64,000 bases of DNA, taken from the NCBI RefSeq assembly GCF_010365305.1, contig NZ_CP048279.1, forward strand, positions 2,480,001-2,544,000, given 5' to 3'. How positions within the stretch are numbered: position 1 is the first letter of the stretch; each line of letters starts with the position of its first letter. Made by a program: the position numbers and the translations under genes. Below are positions 29,560 through 38,092 of the stretch, piece after piece. The stretch is from Staphylococcus sp. MI 10-1553. Lineage in GTDB: Bacteria; Bacillota; Bacilli; Staphylococcales; Staphylococcaceae. The notes below the pieces were generated by a model. That model made no database searches, had not been told where the DNA came from, and worked only from the letters and a program-made list of their open reading frames with translations.

Positions 29560-29770
29560 ATCACCTTTCAACATTTATTTCCTACAAACCCATTAGTCAA
29601 TTGCAACAAATTTATCCTTCAGTTTGTCAAAGCATGTCTTACATTATCGTTTAGCACGTTATCATTTATTTGCAATTGTTTTTTGATTTAACACCGCAGA
29701 AAATTGCCATTGAACTAATGATACATACTTTTTATGATTGTGTTGATTTATAAATAATATAATAAAGGTG
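29560..29770 (+). promoter_or_regulatory. Upstream region and promoter of protease gene 5
   Basis: CCCATTAGTCAATTG and CACGTTATCATTTATTTG boxes as before gene 1, then promoter TTGAAC (29710-29715), 17 bases, TATGAT (29733-29738). It is the closest relative of the gene 1 leader, which suggests that genes 2-4 expanded between two older cassettes. Confidence 0.65.
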
Positions 29771-29777
29771 TGATCAC

Positions 29778-30500
29778 ATGAAAAAAATATGTTTGATACT
29801 CTTAATGTTTCTTTCATTATTTCTACTTAGCCTTACCAATACTGCTTATGCCAAGGGGAAACAAACACCTGTTCCAGATACGGTGGCAGACCGTCACAGT
29901 AAATATACGGCATTATACAAGACTGCTAACGGTCGCTATTGCACAGCCATACTGATTTCATCAACTGCCGCCTTAACTGCAAAACATTGTGGAGGACCTC
30001 ATCCTGCAAAAAGAAGTGGCACAATATATCCAGGGGCAAATGGAAACAAAACACCTTTTGGTTATATGAATATTAGTACCTATACGCCACATCCAAATCC
30101 AGATTATGATTTAGCGATACTCAAAGGAACTGAAAGAGATCAAGATGAATTCTACAAATACTATATTAGAAAATTCACGACGACTGTCAGAGGTTACACA
30201 GATGAAGAATTGAGGAAGTTGATTGGTAATGAGGTATACTCCTATGGTTATCCTCACGGGAAGAAATTTCATAAGAATATGCAATATCGTAGCGATGGTA
30301 AAATTACAAGTTATAAAAGCAAACCAAAACCTTACCTTCTTACGGATATGCCTGCTTTTTCTGGGCAATCAGGGTCTGGTGTTTTCAAAAAAGATAGCGA
30401 ATTCATCGGAATTATGGTCACAAGAACAAAGGGTAACACTGCAAATGTACTCCCTTTTACCGAAGACATTGCAAAATGGATTAACGAAAATGCGAAATAA
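29778..30500 (+). CDS. Secreted chymotrypsin-like serine protease 5
   Basis: 240 residues; signal peptide to about residue 25 (TAYA). Triad His70, Asp111 (DYDLAILKG, Leu instead of Ile after Asp), Ser198; cysteines 55/71. The pocket loop is TDMPAFSGQSGSG, and the strand after the Ser reads FIGIMVTRTKG, with Met instead of Ile. Upstream promoter and boxes resemble those of gene 1. Otherwise as its paralogues. Confidence 0.93.
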   Translation: MKKICLILLMFLSLFLLSLTNTAYAKGKQTPVPDTVADRHSKYTALYKTANGRYCTAILISSTAALTAKHCGGPHPAKRSGTIYPGANGNKTPFGYMNISTYTPHPNPDYDLAILKGTERDQDEFYKYYIRKFTTTVRGYTDEELRKLIGNEVYSYGYPHGKKFHKNMQYRSDGKITSYKSKPKPYLLTDMPAFSGQSGSGVFKKDSEFIGIMVTRTKGNTANVLPFTEDIAKWINENAK

Positions 30501-30530
30501 TACACTGTAGTATTTTTAACACTCTTCAAA

Positions 30531-30567
30531 ATGAGGTTAGCACTTGATTGCTAGCCTCTTGTTTTTG
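30531..30567 (+). terminator. Terminator of protease gene 5
   Basis: GAGGTTAG / CTAGCCTC hairpin then TTGTTTTTG. Confidence 0.82.
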
Positions 30568-30846
30568 TGTGATGTGACTTTGGCAAGGTGCCTTGCTCAC
30601 TTTATTAATCATTTTTATTTCAATGTCTCATCTCTTAATTTTTCCTAAAAATCAATGATTCAAATGACTCAACTTTATCTTTTATGATATTTATGAATGT
30701 CATGCATCGGCGTTACGCACGTTATCATCCATCTGCAATTTTGCGTTTTTAAATTTAAATATAAAGAAAAACAACATAAAATAAGTTATACATACTATTT
30801 TTGGTTATGTTAATATTTTAAATATAATATAACAAAGGGGTGATGG
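30568..30846 (+). promoter_or_regulatory. Upstream region of protease gene 6
   Basis: Contains GCACGTTATCATCCATCTGCA (box shared with genes 1 and 5) and a shifted promoter-like part, ATACATACTATTTTTGGTTATG, similar to that before genes 7 and 8. No gene in this spacer. Confidence 0.5.
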
Positions 30847-30847
30847 T

Positions 30848-31561
30848 GTGAAAAAGTTACGGTTGTTGCTTTTATTGTCTGTTGTATTCTTGCTCCTTAT
30901 TCCTGTAGATGTGACTTACGCCAAAAAAGGAACACAAGTGCGCGTTCCAGATACAATTGCTGATTCTCACAGTAAATATACTGCGAAATATAAATCTGGT
31001 ATTTACCACACTTGTACAGCTATTCTGATTTCATCAACTGCTGCAGTCACTGCTAAACATTGTGGAGGTAATCGACGCTTAAGATATGGTGGCACGATAT
31101 ATCCTGGTGCATCAGGATACAGTACACCTTTTGGTTACATGAATATTAGCGACTATATTCCAAATCCGAAGTATGATATTGCGGTTATAAAAGGCACTTT
31201 AAGGGATCAAGATAAATTTTACAGATACTATATTAGACCTTTCAAAACAAAAGTAACAGGTTATACATCGGAACAATTACAGAGATTTGTTGGTAAAGAA
31301 GGCTATTCCTATGGCTATCCAAACAGAGATAGTATTTATTATCAATACCGCAGTGATGGCAACATTACTTTCTCTCAAAAAACACCGCTCTATCTTCGTA
31401 CAGAATTGCCAGCTTATGGAGGGCAATCTGGGTCTGGAGTATTCACCAAAGATAGTGATTTTATCGGGATTATCATCACAAGAACACCTACAGATTTCAA
31501 AGCCAATGTGCTCCCTTTTACTACAGATATTGCCAATTGGATCAATAAATACGCAAATTAA
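30848..31561 (+). CDS. Secreted chymotrypsin-like serine protease 6
   Basis: 237 residues, starting at GTG (30848) after AAAGGGG. Signal peptide to about residue 25 (VTYA); triad His71 (VTAKHC), Asp110, Ser194; cysteines 56/72. The loop between the YSYGYP strand and QYRSDG is three to five residues shorter than in genes 1-5. The pocket loop is TELPAYGGQSGSG. Charged GTLRDQ follows the Asp, where genes 1-5 have GTERDQ. With genes 7-10 it forms the more divergent half of the array. Confidence 0.92.
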   Translation: MKKLRLLLLLSVVFLLLIPVDVTYAKKGTQVRVPDTIADSHSKYTAKYKSGIYHTCTAILISSTAAVTAKHCGGNRRLRYGGTIYPGASGYSTPFGYMNISDYIPNPKYDIAVIKGTLRDQDKFYRYYIRPFKTKVTGYTSEQLQRFVGKEGYSYGYPNRDSIYYQYRSDGNITFSQKTPLYLRTELPAYGGQSGSGVFTKDSDFIGIIITRTPTDFKANVLPFTTDIANWINKYAN

Positions 31562-31603
31562 AAATTGTCCGCATCTTTAAAATACTGTATAACTCACGTT
31601 AAG

Positions 31604-31640
31604 AAGAGAGGCTAGCACACGATTTCTAACCTCTCTTTTG
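31604..31640 (+). terminator. Terminator of protease gene 6
   Basis: AGAGAGGCTAG / CTAACCTCTCT hairpin, then TTTTG. Confidence 0.85.
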
Positions 31641-31990
31641 TATTATATTTTAACTGTAAAATTAACTTGGTTTCACCCACACCTCTACGCTCCATTGCAG
31701 TAACTCGCCTACCTTTTATTTCGATTTATGTCCAATACGATTGGTTGTGAGACAGTCTTTCACTTACAACATTGGACGAACTCTCTCCATTACAAATCTA
31801 TTATTCAACTGCCACAAAATTACCTTTTAGTTCGTTGCTCAATGTCAGTTGTGAACGTTCATTCTGTCATCTTTTTTCAAAATCTCATTCTATTTATTTT
31901 TAAATATACACAAATATATTATCACATAAATAATACATACTATTAATTATTGTGTTAATATATTTAATATAATATAACAAAGGTGTGATA
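31641..31990 (+). promoter_or_regulatory. Upstream region of protease gene 7
   Basis: CTATTATTCAACTGCCACAA box (variant of the gene 1 box) near 31797, and ATACATACTATTAATTATTG with an AT-rich -10 region before the ribosome site. No coding content seen, although a 72-codon chance frame covers part of it. Confidence 0.5.
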
Positions 31991-31992
31991 AC

Positions 31993-32754
31993 ATGAAAAA
32001 GTTACAATTACTTCTCTTATTGTCTTTAGCATGCACTATTCTTACGCCTGTCGATGCTGTTTACGCCAAAGAAGATGGAGTGACCTCAGATGCAGTTTCT
32101 AAGCCTCACCAAGACATTGTTCCAGACACGGTTAAAGACCCTCACAGTAAATATACGGCAAAATTCAAAATGAAAGATGGCCGCGTTTGTACAGCTATTT
32201 TAATTTCATCAACGGCCGCATTAACCGCTCGACATTGTGTAGGAAACACACGTAAAACAAATGTCGGGACGATATATCCTGGTGCTTCAGGATCGAGTAC
32301 GCCTTTTGGTTATATGAATATTAGTGAATACATTCCAAATCCAGATCTAGATCCATTTAAAAAGTACGACATAGCGATATTAAAAGGAACCGAAAGAGAC
32401 CAAGATAAATTCTACAAATATTACATTAAAAAATTCAAAACGTCTCTTAGAGGTTATACAGATGACCAATTTAAGAAATTCGTCGGCAAAGAAGTATACT
32501 CTTATGGCTATCCTTACAAAGGAAGCGATTTTTATCAATACCGGAGTGATGGTTCAATTACTAGTTATATTGAAACCTTCAAATATCTCTATACGGATAT
32601 GCCAGCATTTGTAGGTCAATCAGGATCTGGTGTCTTTACAAAAAATGGTGATTTTATTGGGCTCATTATCGAAAGTACAACACAAAAACATGAGGCAGTT
32701 GTACTCCCTTTTACTCAAGAAATTGCAGACTGGGTAAACAAGAACGCAAATTAG
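31993..32754 (+). CDS. Secreted chymotrypsin-like serine protease 7 (long variant)
   Basis: 253 residues, the longest copy. The extra length is in the mature N-terminus (EDGVTSDAVSKPHQDI before VPDTVKDP) and in a five-residue insertion before the catalytic Asp (PDLDPFKKYDI). Triad His81, Asp126, Ser210; cysteines 66/82. The pocket loop is TDMPAFVGQSGSG, and the following strand is FIGLIIESTTQ, less basic than in its paralogues. An altered mature N-terminus may matter, because in the V8/exfoliative-toxin branch the N-terminus contributes to activity. Confidence 0.92.
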   Translation: MKKLQLLLLLSLACTILTPVDAVYAKEDGVTSDAVSKPHQDIVPDTVKDPHSKYTAKFKMKDGRVCTAILISSTAALTARHCVGNTRKTNVGTIYPGASGSSTPFGYMNISEYIPNPDLDPFKKYDIAILKGTERDQDKFYKYYIKKFKTSLRGYTDDQFKKFVGKEVYSYGYPYKGSDFYQYRSDGSITSYIETFKYLYTDMPAFVGQSGSGVFTKNGDFIGLIIESTTQKHEAVVLPFTQEIADWVNKNAN

Positions 32755-32803
32755 TTTCTTACTGTGTCGTATATTTCTTAACTCCCTTTATCACTCATAC
32801 CAA

Positions 32804-32841
32804 AAAGAAGAGGCTAACACGGTTTCCAGTCTCTTCTTTTA
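32804..32841 (+). terminator. Terminator of protease gene 7
   Basis: AGAAGAGGCT / AGTCTCTTCT hairpin, then TTTAG. Confidence 0.85.
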
Positions 32842-33150
32842 GTATGGTTCTATGGTTCGACTGTAAAATGAACTTAACGTTATTCTCTACATATATTCTT
32901 TTCATCATTACAGAAATTTGCTCATTTTTTGAACAAGTGGATGCTCTTTCTACAAATCCATTATTCAACTGCCACAATTTTATTTTTCAAATTATTACAC
33001 AAGTACAGTCACAAGCGCTCTGTCTCTTATCATTTATTCGAAATTTTAGCTCTCCCATTCAAATCCGAACGTTAATCTTATTGCATAAATTATAAATACT
33101 ATTTTAAATTATGTTAATATATAAAGTATAATATAATAAAGGTGTGGTGA
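32842..33150 (+). promoter_or_regulatory. Upstream region of protease gene 8
   Basis: CCATTATTCAACTGCCACAA box near 32960, then an AT-rich promoter-like segment (AAATACTATTTTAAATTATG) and ribosome site AAAGGTGTGGTGACATG. No gene. Confidence 0.5.
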
Positions 33151-33151
33151 C

Positions 33152-33859
33152 ATGAAAAGATTACAATTATTGCTCTTATTGTCTTTAGCATGCTTTCTCC
33201 TTATGCCTAATAATGCCGCCTATGCCAAAGGAACACAAGTGCTCGTTCCAGATACAGTTAGAGACACACGAAGTAAGTATACTGCAAAATATGTATCCGG
33301 TATCGGCCACACTTGTACGGCCATTCTGATTTCATCAACTGCCGCAGTCACTGCTAAACATTGCGGAGGGACAAAACCCATAACACCTGCCGGGACGATA
33401 TATCCAGGTGCATCAGGACCAGATACACCTTTTGGTTATATGAATATTAGATATTACTTTCCTCATCCAACGCAAGATATTGCAGTAATTAAAGGGATTT
33501 TAAGGGACCAAAGTAAAGCCTATCAATACTATATTAGACCATTTAGTACAAAAGTTACTGGTTATACAAATGAGCAATTAGAGGGCTTCAAAGATAGCGA
33601 AATCTATTCTTATGGCTATCCATACAGAGATGGTGTTTTTAAGCAATACCGCAGTGATGGCAAAATCACTTCTTACAGCAAATATCTTCCTCTACTTAGT
33701 ACGGATATGCCTGCATATAAAGGTCAGTCAGGGTCTGGCGTCTTCATAAAAAATGGCAATTTTCTTGGAATTATCGTCTCAGCAACAAATGAAGACGAAG
33801 CAAATGTACTCCCATTTACTGAAGATATTGCAAATTGGATTAACGAAAAAGCGAGTTAG
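33152..33859 (+). CDS. Secreted chymotrypsin-like serine protease 8
   Basis: 235 residues; signal peptide to about residue 25. Triad His70, Asp109 (TQDIAVIKG), Ser193; cysteines 55/71. It shares with gene 9 the segment RYYxPHPTQDIAVIKGILRDQSKAYQYYI only in pieces, so the two are sister copies. The pocket loop is TDMPAYKGQSGSG, with Lys directly before the oxyanion Gly, a unique substitution in the array. The strand after the Ser is FLGIIVSATNED. Confidence 0.92.
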   Translation: MKRLQLLLLLSLACFLLMPNNAAYAKGTQVLVPDTVRDTRSKYTAKYVSGIGHTCTAILISSTAAVTAKHCGGTKPITPAGTIYPGASGPDTPFGYMNIRYYFPHPTQDIAVIKGILRDQSKAYQYYIRPFSTKVTGYTNEQLEGFKDSEIYSYGYPYRDGVFKQYRSDGKITSYSKYLPLLSTDMPAYKGQSGSGVFIKNGNFLGIIVSATNEDEANVLPFTEDIANWINEKAS

Positions 33860-33911
33860 GAACTTTACTGTAGTCATATAATTTCCTTAAGATTATCCTC
33901 ATACCAAAAAC

Positions 33912-33946
33912 AAGAGGTTGGTATATAGTTTCCAGCCTCTTCATTA
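33912..33946 (+). terminator. Terminator of protease gene 8
   Basis: AAGAGGTTGG / CCAGCCTCTT hairpin. Confidence 0.82.
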
Positions 33947-34232
33947 TGCTGTGATTTAACTGTAACGTGAACTTAAACGCCATACTTTTATTTTTCTTCA
34001 TTACCGATTTTTTCATATCCAATTTTAACCGAGAGTTTTCTGCACTTCTCCTACAACCCCATCATTCAACTGACGCCATTTTCTTCTTATATTCCACTAT
34101 TGGATATCATACATCGATAACTCATTCGTTATAGCTCATTCTAGGCTTTTACTCCAAAAATATTTTATATATTTTTATAAACTTTAAATATATTATGATA
34201 AAATATAAATATATTATACCAAAGGGGTGCTC
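33947..34232 (+). promoter_or_regulatory. Upstream region of protease gene 9
   Basis: CCCATCATTCAACTGACGCCA box near 34062 and an AT-rich promoter region; ribosome site AAAGGGGTGCTCATATG. No gene. Confidence 0.5.
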
Positions 34233-34234
34233 AT

Positions 34235-34939
34235 ATGAAAAAATTACGATTGGTACTATTAATGTCTCTAGCTTGCTTTCTACTTATCCCTTTCAACACT
34301 ACTTACGCCAAGGGTACACAAGTCCTCGTTCCAGATACAGTAAAAGACACTCACAGTAAATATACTGCAAAATACGAATCTGGTATACGTCGCGTTTGTA
34401 CAGCCATCCTCATTTCATCAACTGCTGCAGTCACTGCTAAACATTGTGGGGGAACTCAACGCTTGTCACCTGCTGGCACAATATATCCAGGTGCATCAGG
34501 ACGAAATATGCCTTTTGGTTATATGAATATTCGATACTACATTCCACATCCAACCCAAGATATTGCAGTAATCAAAGGAATTTTAAGAGATCAAAGTAAA
34601 GCCTATCAATACTATATTAGACCATTCAAAACTACAGTGACAGGATATTCAGATAAAGTTTTTAAAAGTTTCGTTAATACTGATGTCTATTCTTATGGCT
34701 ATCCATACAGAGATGGTGTTTTTAGACAATACCGCAGTGATGGCATTATTAAATTTTATGTTCAACCTCCTCTTCTTGTTACGGATATGCCTGCTTTTGG
34801 CGGGCAATCGGGGTCGGGCGTCTTCAAGAAAGATGGACAATTTGTCGGAATTATCATTGGAAGGAGAGGAGATGGCGAAGCAAACGTACTTCCTTTTACT
34901 ACAGAAATTGCGAAATGGATTAACGAAAACGCGAATTAA
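34235..34939 (+). CDS. Secreted chymotrypsin-like serine protease 9
   Basis: 234 residues; signal peptide to about residue 25. Triad His70, Asp109, Ser192; cysteines 55/71. Sister of gene 8 by the shared HPTQDIAVIKGILRDQSKA block. The pocket loop is TDMPAFGGQSGSG, and the strand after the Ser is FVGIIIGRRGDGE, with a double Arg. Its terminator is cut short by an insertion-sequence-like remnant, so its transcripts may run toward gene 10. Confidence 0.92.
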   Translation: MKKLRLVLLMSLACFLLIPFNTTYAKGTQVLVPDTVKDTHSKYTAKYESGIRRVCTAILISSTAAVTAKHCGGTQRLSPAGTIYPGASGRNMPFGYMNIRYYIPHPTQDIAVIKGILRDQSKAYQYYIRPFKTTVTGYSDKVFKSFVNTDVYSYGYPYRDGVFRQYRSDGIIKFYVQPPLLVTDMPAFGGQSGSGVFKKDGQFVGIIIGRRGDGEANVLPFTTEIAKWINENAN

Positions 34940-35006
34940 GGTTGCTGTAATCGTATAATCTTCCTATCTTTATCACTCACGCCAAAGAGGCTGGTACATT
35001 GATATC

Positions 35007-35215
35007 CTCCCTCCAAAGTGGACATTGAAAAAATGAAAACTTTGGAGGGAGTTTTTATGCCTTTTATTAAAAAACTTAATGTCAATCAATATCTTCATAT
35101 TTTTGAAGCTTATGAAAAAGGATATTCATTTCAACTCATTATTAACTCTTTAAATATTGATATTAATGCACAAACCATAGCTTCACAGGATTGTTATTTC
35201 ATAAAATTTTAAAGT
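35007..35215 (+). mobile_element. Insertion-sequence remnant between protease genes 9 and 10
   Basis: A 13-base inverted pair (CTCCCTCCAAAGT, 35007-35019; ACTTTGGAGGGAG, 35039-35051) precedes an ATG at 35057. From there a short frame, MPFIKKLNVNQYLHIFEAY then EKGYSFQLI, looks like the helix-turn-helix start of a transposase and then runs out of similarity. The element sits inside the AAAGAGGCTGG arm of the gene 9 terminator, whose second arm is missing. Assignment to an IS family is not possible from this much. Confidence 0.5.
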
Positions 35216-35261
35216 TATTCTTTTAATATATTAAATAACCAAATATTAAAGGAGTGATAAC

Positions 35262-35972
35262 ATGAAAAAATTACGATTGATACTATTACTGTCACTAGCA
35301 TGCTTTATCCTTCTCCCTATCGATGCTACTTACGCCAAAAAAGGGACGCAGGTACTCGTTCCAGATACAGTTAAAGATCCTCACAGCAAATATACTGCTA
35401 AATACGAGTCTGCGGACCACTCACATTGTACGGCCATACTCATTTCGTCAACTGTCGCATTAACTGCTAAACATTGCGGCGGGGATCACCCTACAACATA
35501 TAATGGCAGAATTTATCCAGGAGGGTCAGGGTTGAGTACGCCTTTTGGTTATATGAATATTAGTAGCTATATTCCAAACCCGGACTATGATATTGCGATA
35601 CTGAAGGGGACTGAAAAAGACCAAAGTAGAGCCTATCATTACTATATTAAACCATTCAAGACACCTGTTAGAGCTTTCAGTGATCAAGAATTATACGGTA
35701 TCATGGGGCTTGACGTATACTCGTATGGTTACCCTTACAAGTTTAGTGGTTATAAGCAATACCGCAGCGATGGTAGCATTTATTATTATTATAAAGATGT
35801 CGCTTTTGTTCATACATCATTGCCTACTTATGAAGGGCAATCGGGATCTGGTGCTTTCTTAAAAGATGGTAAATTTGTCGGTATCATTATCACAAGAACA
35901 GAAAAATTTGAAGGTAATTTCCTCCCTTTTACCCAACAAATCGCGGACTGGGTTAACAAAAACGCAAATTAA
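35262..35972 (+). CDS. Secreted chymotrypsin-like serine protease 10
   Basis: 236 residues; signal peptide to about residue 25 (ATYA). Triad His71, Asp110 (DYDIAILKG), Ser194 in GQSGSGAF (Ala for the otherwise constant Val). Cysteines 56/72; Val replaces the first Ala in STVALTAKHC. The pocket loop is TSLPTYEGQSGSG, with Glu before the oxyanion Gly. Loop FSDQELYGIMGLDV is the most divergent of the set. It is the last gene of the array, with ribosome site AAAGGAGTGATAACATG and its own terminator. Confidence 0.92.
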   Translation: MKKLRLILLLSLACFILLPIDATYAKKGTQVLVPDTVKDPHSKYTAKYESADHSHCTAILISSTVALTAKHCGGDHPTTYNGRIYPGGSGLSTPFGYMNISSYIPNPDYDIAILKGTEKDQSRAYHYYIKPFKTPVRAFSDQELYGIMGLDVYSYGYPYKFSGYKQYRSDGSIYYYYKDVAFVHTSLPTYEGQSGSGAFLKDGKFVGIIITRTEKFEGNFLPFTQQIADWVNKNAN

Positions 35973-36012
35973 CACCTTATCGTTTCACTTATTCCTAAAC
36001 ACTCATGCCAAA

Positions 36013-36048
36013 AAAGAGGCTGGCGCACCATCTCCAGCCTCTTCCTTA
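36013..36048 (+). terminator. Terminator of protease gene 10
   Basis: AAGAGGCTGG / CCAGCCTCTT hairpin followed by CCTTAATATTTT. Confidence 0.85.
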
Positions 36049-36306
36049 ATATTTTGAACTATCAAATAAGACAATGTGCCATGCTATTTCACGCATAGAA
36101 AACATGTATGCATTGTTTCGGATAACGGGAGGCGTTGAGGTCTTCTTTTCATCTATTTTCACCACACATTATATCGTTCAACTATATAGTTTAATGATAT
36201 AGTCGGACTGCATATCTGTCATACAGCCAAAAAAGAGGCATTGAACACTGTCATCTGTAAATGAACCCAGACAATTGTTCAACACCTATAGATATAAGAA
36301 TCTGTA

Positions 36307-37848
36307 TTATTTTTTAACTGGAATGCTGTCTGTAATATCGATACCTAACACGAACGGCATGATAAAGTACACGACAACAATAATTACAACGATACTGATC
36401 AAGTTCATGACAAACCCTTTGACTGCCATTTCTTTAATTTGAATTTTACCTGTACCAAAGACAATCGCGTTCGGTGGTGTCCCTACCGGCAACATGTACG
36501 CACAGTTGGCCGCCATCGCTGCAGGTGCCATTAACAGTAATGGGTGCACGTCAATCGCAACAGAGAGTGTCGCTAATATCGGTAAAATCATTGTAGCTGT
36601 CGCTGTATTGGATGTGATTTCCGTTAAGAACAAGATAAACACTGTAATCACAAGGACAATAATCATCGGGCTGACCCCTTTTAACAATGTCAGCTGTTCA
36701 CCGAGCCACGCCGCGAGTCCACTTTGTTGGATCCCTTTGGCTAATGCTAAACCGCCACCAAATAGAATTAATACGCCCCACGGTAATTCTTTTGCGACAG
36801 ACCAATCTAAAATACGCTTATGTTGGTGTTTCGCTGGAATTAAAAATAGTAAAATGGACACGAACATCGCAATCGTACCATCTGCCACGAGTTCTGTGAA
36901 AGCCCATTTGGATAATAAAAATTCACGTGAAATCCATAAAAAGCTCGCTAATAAAAAGACGACGAATACGACTTTTTCTTCATATTTGATTTTACCTAAA
37001 GCGTCCAATTTGTCTTTAATGACTTTTTGACCACCTGGCAATGTTTTCATGTCATGACGGAACGCTACAAATTTGAAGTAAAGCCACGCTAAAAATAGAA
37101 GTAACATGACTGTAGGTACGCCAACAATCATCCATTTCGCAAAGCTGAGTTCGCCACCAAAGTTTGTCGCATATTGCCCTTTTAAAATAATTAACGGCGG
37201 TGTTCCAATAAGAGTGCCCAACCCTCCAATTGTGCCGGCATAACCGATACCAAGCACAAGTGAGCGTTCAAATTTTTGAATACTTTCATCACTATCTGCT
37301 TCTGTTTTCAATGCATTGGCTTCTTTAATAATGGCCAAACCAATCGGAATCATAATCATTACCGCAGCTGTGTTCGATACAAACATCGATAAACCACCTG
37401 TTGCGACCATGAAACCAAGTAAAATACGCCCTGTACTTGTACCAATACTGCTAATAATCGTGAGCGCAATGCGTGTATGTAAGTCCCAACGTTCCATCGC
37501 AATGGCTAGAATAAAACCACCTAAGAAAAGATAAATAATATCATTCCCATATTGTGCGGACACGGTTGCACTGTTCATGACGTGTCCTAACGGCAACAGC
37601 ACGAGTGGCAATAAACTTGTCGCAGGAATTGGAATGGCCTCTGTAATCCACCAAATCGCAATCCAAGCTGTAATCGCGAGGACGTAAACCCCTTTGAAAG
37701 ATAAATCATCCGGTCGAACAAAAAGTAAAATCAATGCGAACAGTAATGGTCCGAGGACGAGTCCGATTGCTTGAGCCAATGTGTACGATGGATCTTTCTT
37801 TTTGTCAGTAAAAAAAGTTAACAATCTTGATTCGTTTGGATTGTTCAT
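36307..37848 (-). CDS. sdcS: Sodium-dependent dicarboxylate transporter SdcS
   Basis: 513-residue SLC13/DASS transporter, about 11 helices. Two SNT-type motifs are visible, MFVSNTAAVMIMIPIGLAI and EITSNTATATMILPI, and a C-terminal LPVGTPPNAIVFG, the family signature. It closely follows S. aureus SdcS, which takes up succinate, fumarate and malate with Na+. The ATG at 37848 follows GGGGG and gives a start comparable to the family; an upstream in-frame start (37884) lacks support. Monocistronic, leftward; the spacer 36049-36306 holds a TTGAACA/TGTTCAA hairpin that may end it. Confidence 0.95.
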   Translation of the reverse strand: MNNPNESRLLTFFTDKKKDPSYTLAQAIGLVLGPLLFALILLFVRPDDLSFKGVYVLAITAWIAIWWITEAIPIPATSLLPLVLLPLGHVMNSATVSAQYGNDIIYLFLGGFILAIAMERWDLHTRIALTIISSIGTSTGRILLGFMVATGGLSMFVSNTAAVMIMIPIGLAIIKEANALKTEADSDESIQKFERSLVLGIGYAGTIGGLGTLIGTPPLIILKGQYATNFGGELSFAKWMIVGVPTVMLLLFLAWLYFKFVAFRHDMKTLPGGQKVIKDKLDALGKIKYEEKVVFVVFLLASFLWISREFLLSKWAFTELVADGTIAMFVSILLFLIPAKHQHKRILDWSVAKELPWGVLILFGGGLALAKGIQQSGLAAWLGEQLTLLKGVSPMIIVLVITVFILFLTEITSNTATATMILPILATLSVAIDVHPLLLMAPAAMAANCAYMLPVGTPPNAIVFGTGKIQIKEMAVKGFVMNLISIVVIIVVVYFIMPFVLGIDITDSIPVKK

Positions 37849-38006
37849 GATGCATCCCCCTTTGTTTTCAATAGAACATCCCAAATTGTATTAATTTTTT
37901 AAATAGTATAGCATATTTGACGATTGTGTATCTAGAGTAAGTTAAGCGCTTTCTTTACTGGCATTTTTTATTTTGATAGAAAGACCTAAAAGCTAAATCA
38001 TAAGTA

Positions 38007-38058
38007 ACGCCAGTAACAATTGAAGCATCGTTAACGCCATCTGTACTGGCGTTTTTTT
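38007..38058 (+). terminator. Plus-oriented terminator without an obvious upstream gene
   Basis: AACGCCAGTA pairs with TACTGGCGTT, followed by TTTTTTAG on the plus strand only. The genes on both sides run leftward, so what this ends is unclear. Confidence 0.6.
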
Positions 38059-38092
38059 AGCAACACACGGTCACTCATCTGAAATGTATACA

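Larger units (their letters stand above)
26060..36048 (+). repeat. Tandem array of ten paralogous protease cassettes
   Basis: Ten direct repeats of about 0.9-1.1 kb, each made of a leader with ribosome site AAAGGtGTGATcACATG, a protease gene of 234-253 codons and usually a terminator hairpin of the AAGAGG...CCTCTT type. Genes 2-4 are separated by only about 175 bases and share near-identical leaders, so they are the youngest copies. Genes 5-9 have longer and more divergent spacers. Confidence 0.93.

Noticed and set aside
26486..35862. Many 60-105 codon frames overlapping the protease genes
   Set aside because: Frame-shifted shadows of the paralogous proteases; they repeat at the same place in each copy.
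26068..35972. Possibility that the array is the S. aureus spl operon
   Set aside because: The proteins have a Cys pair around the His, GQSGSG instead of GNSGSP, and per-gene terminators; they are not Spl orthologues.
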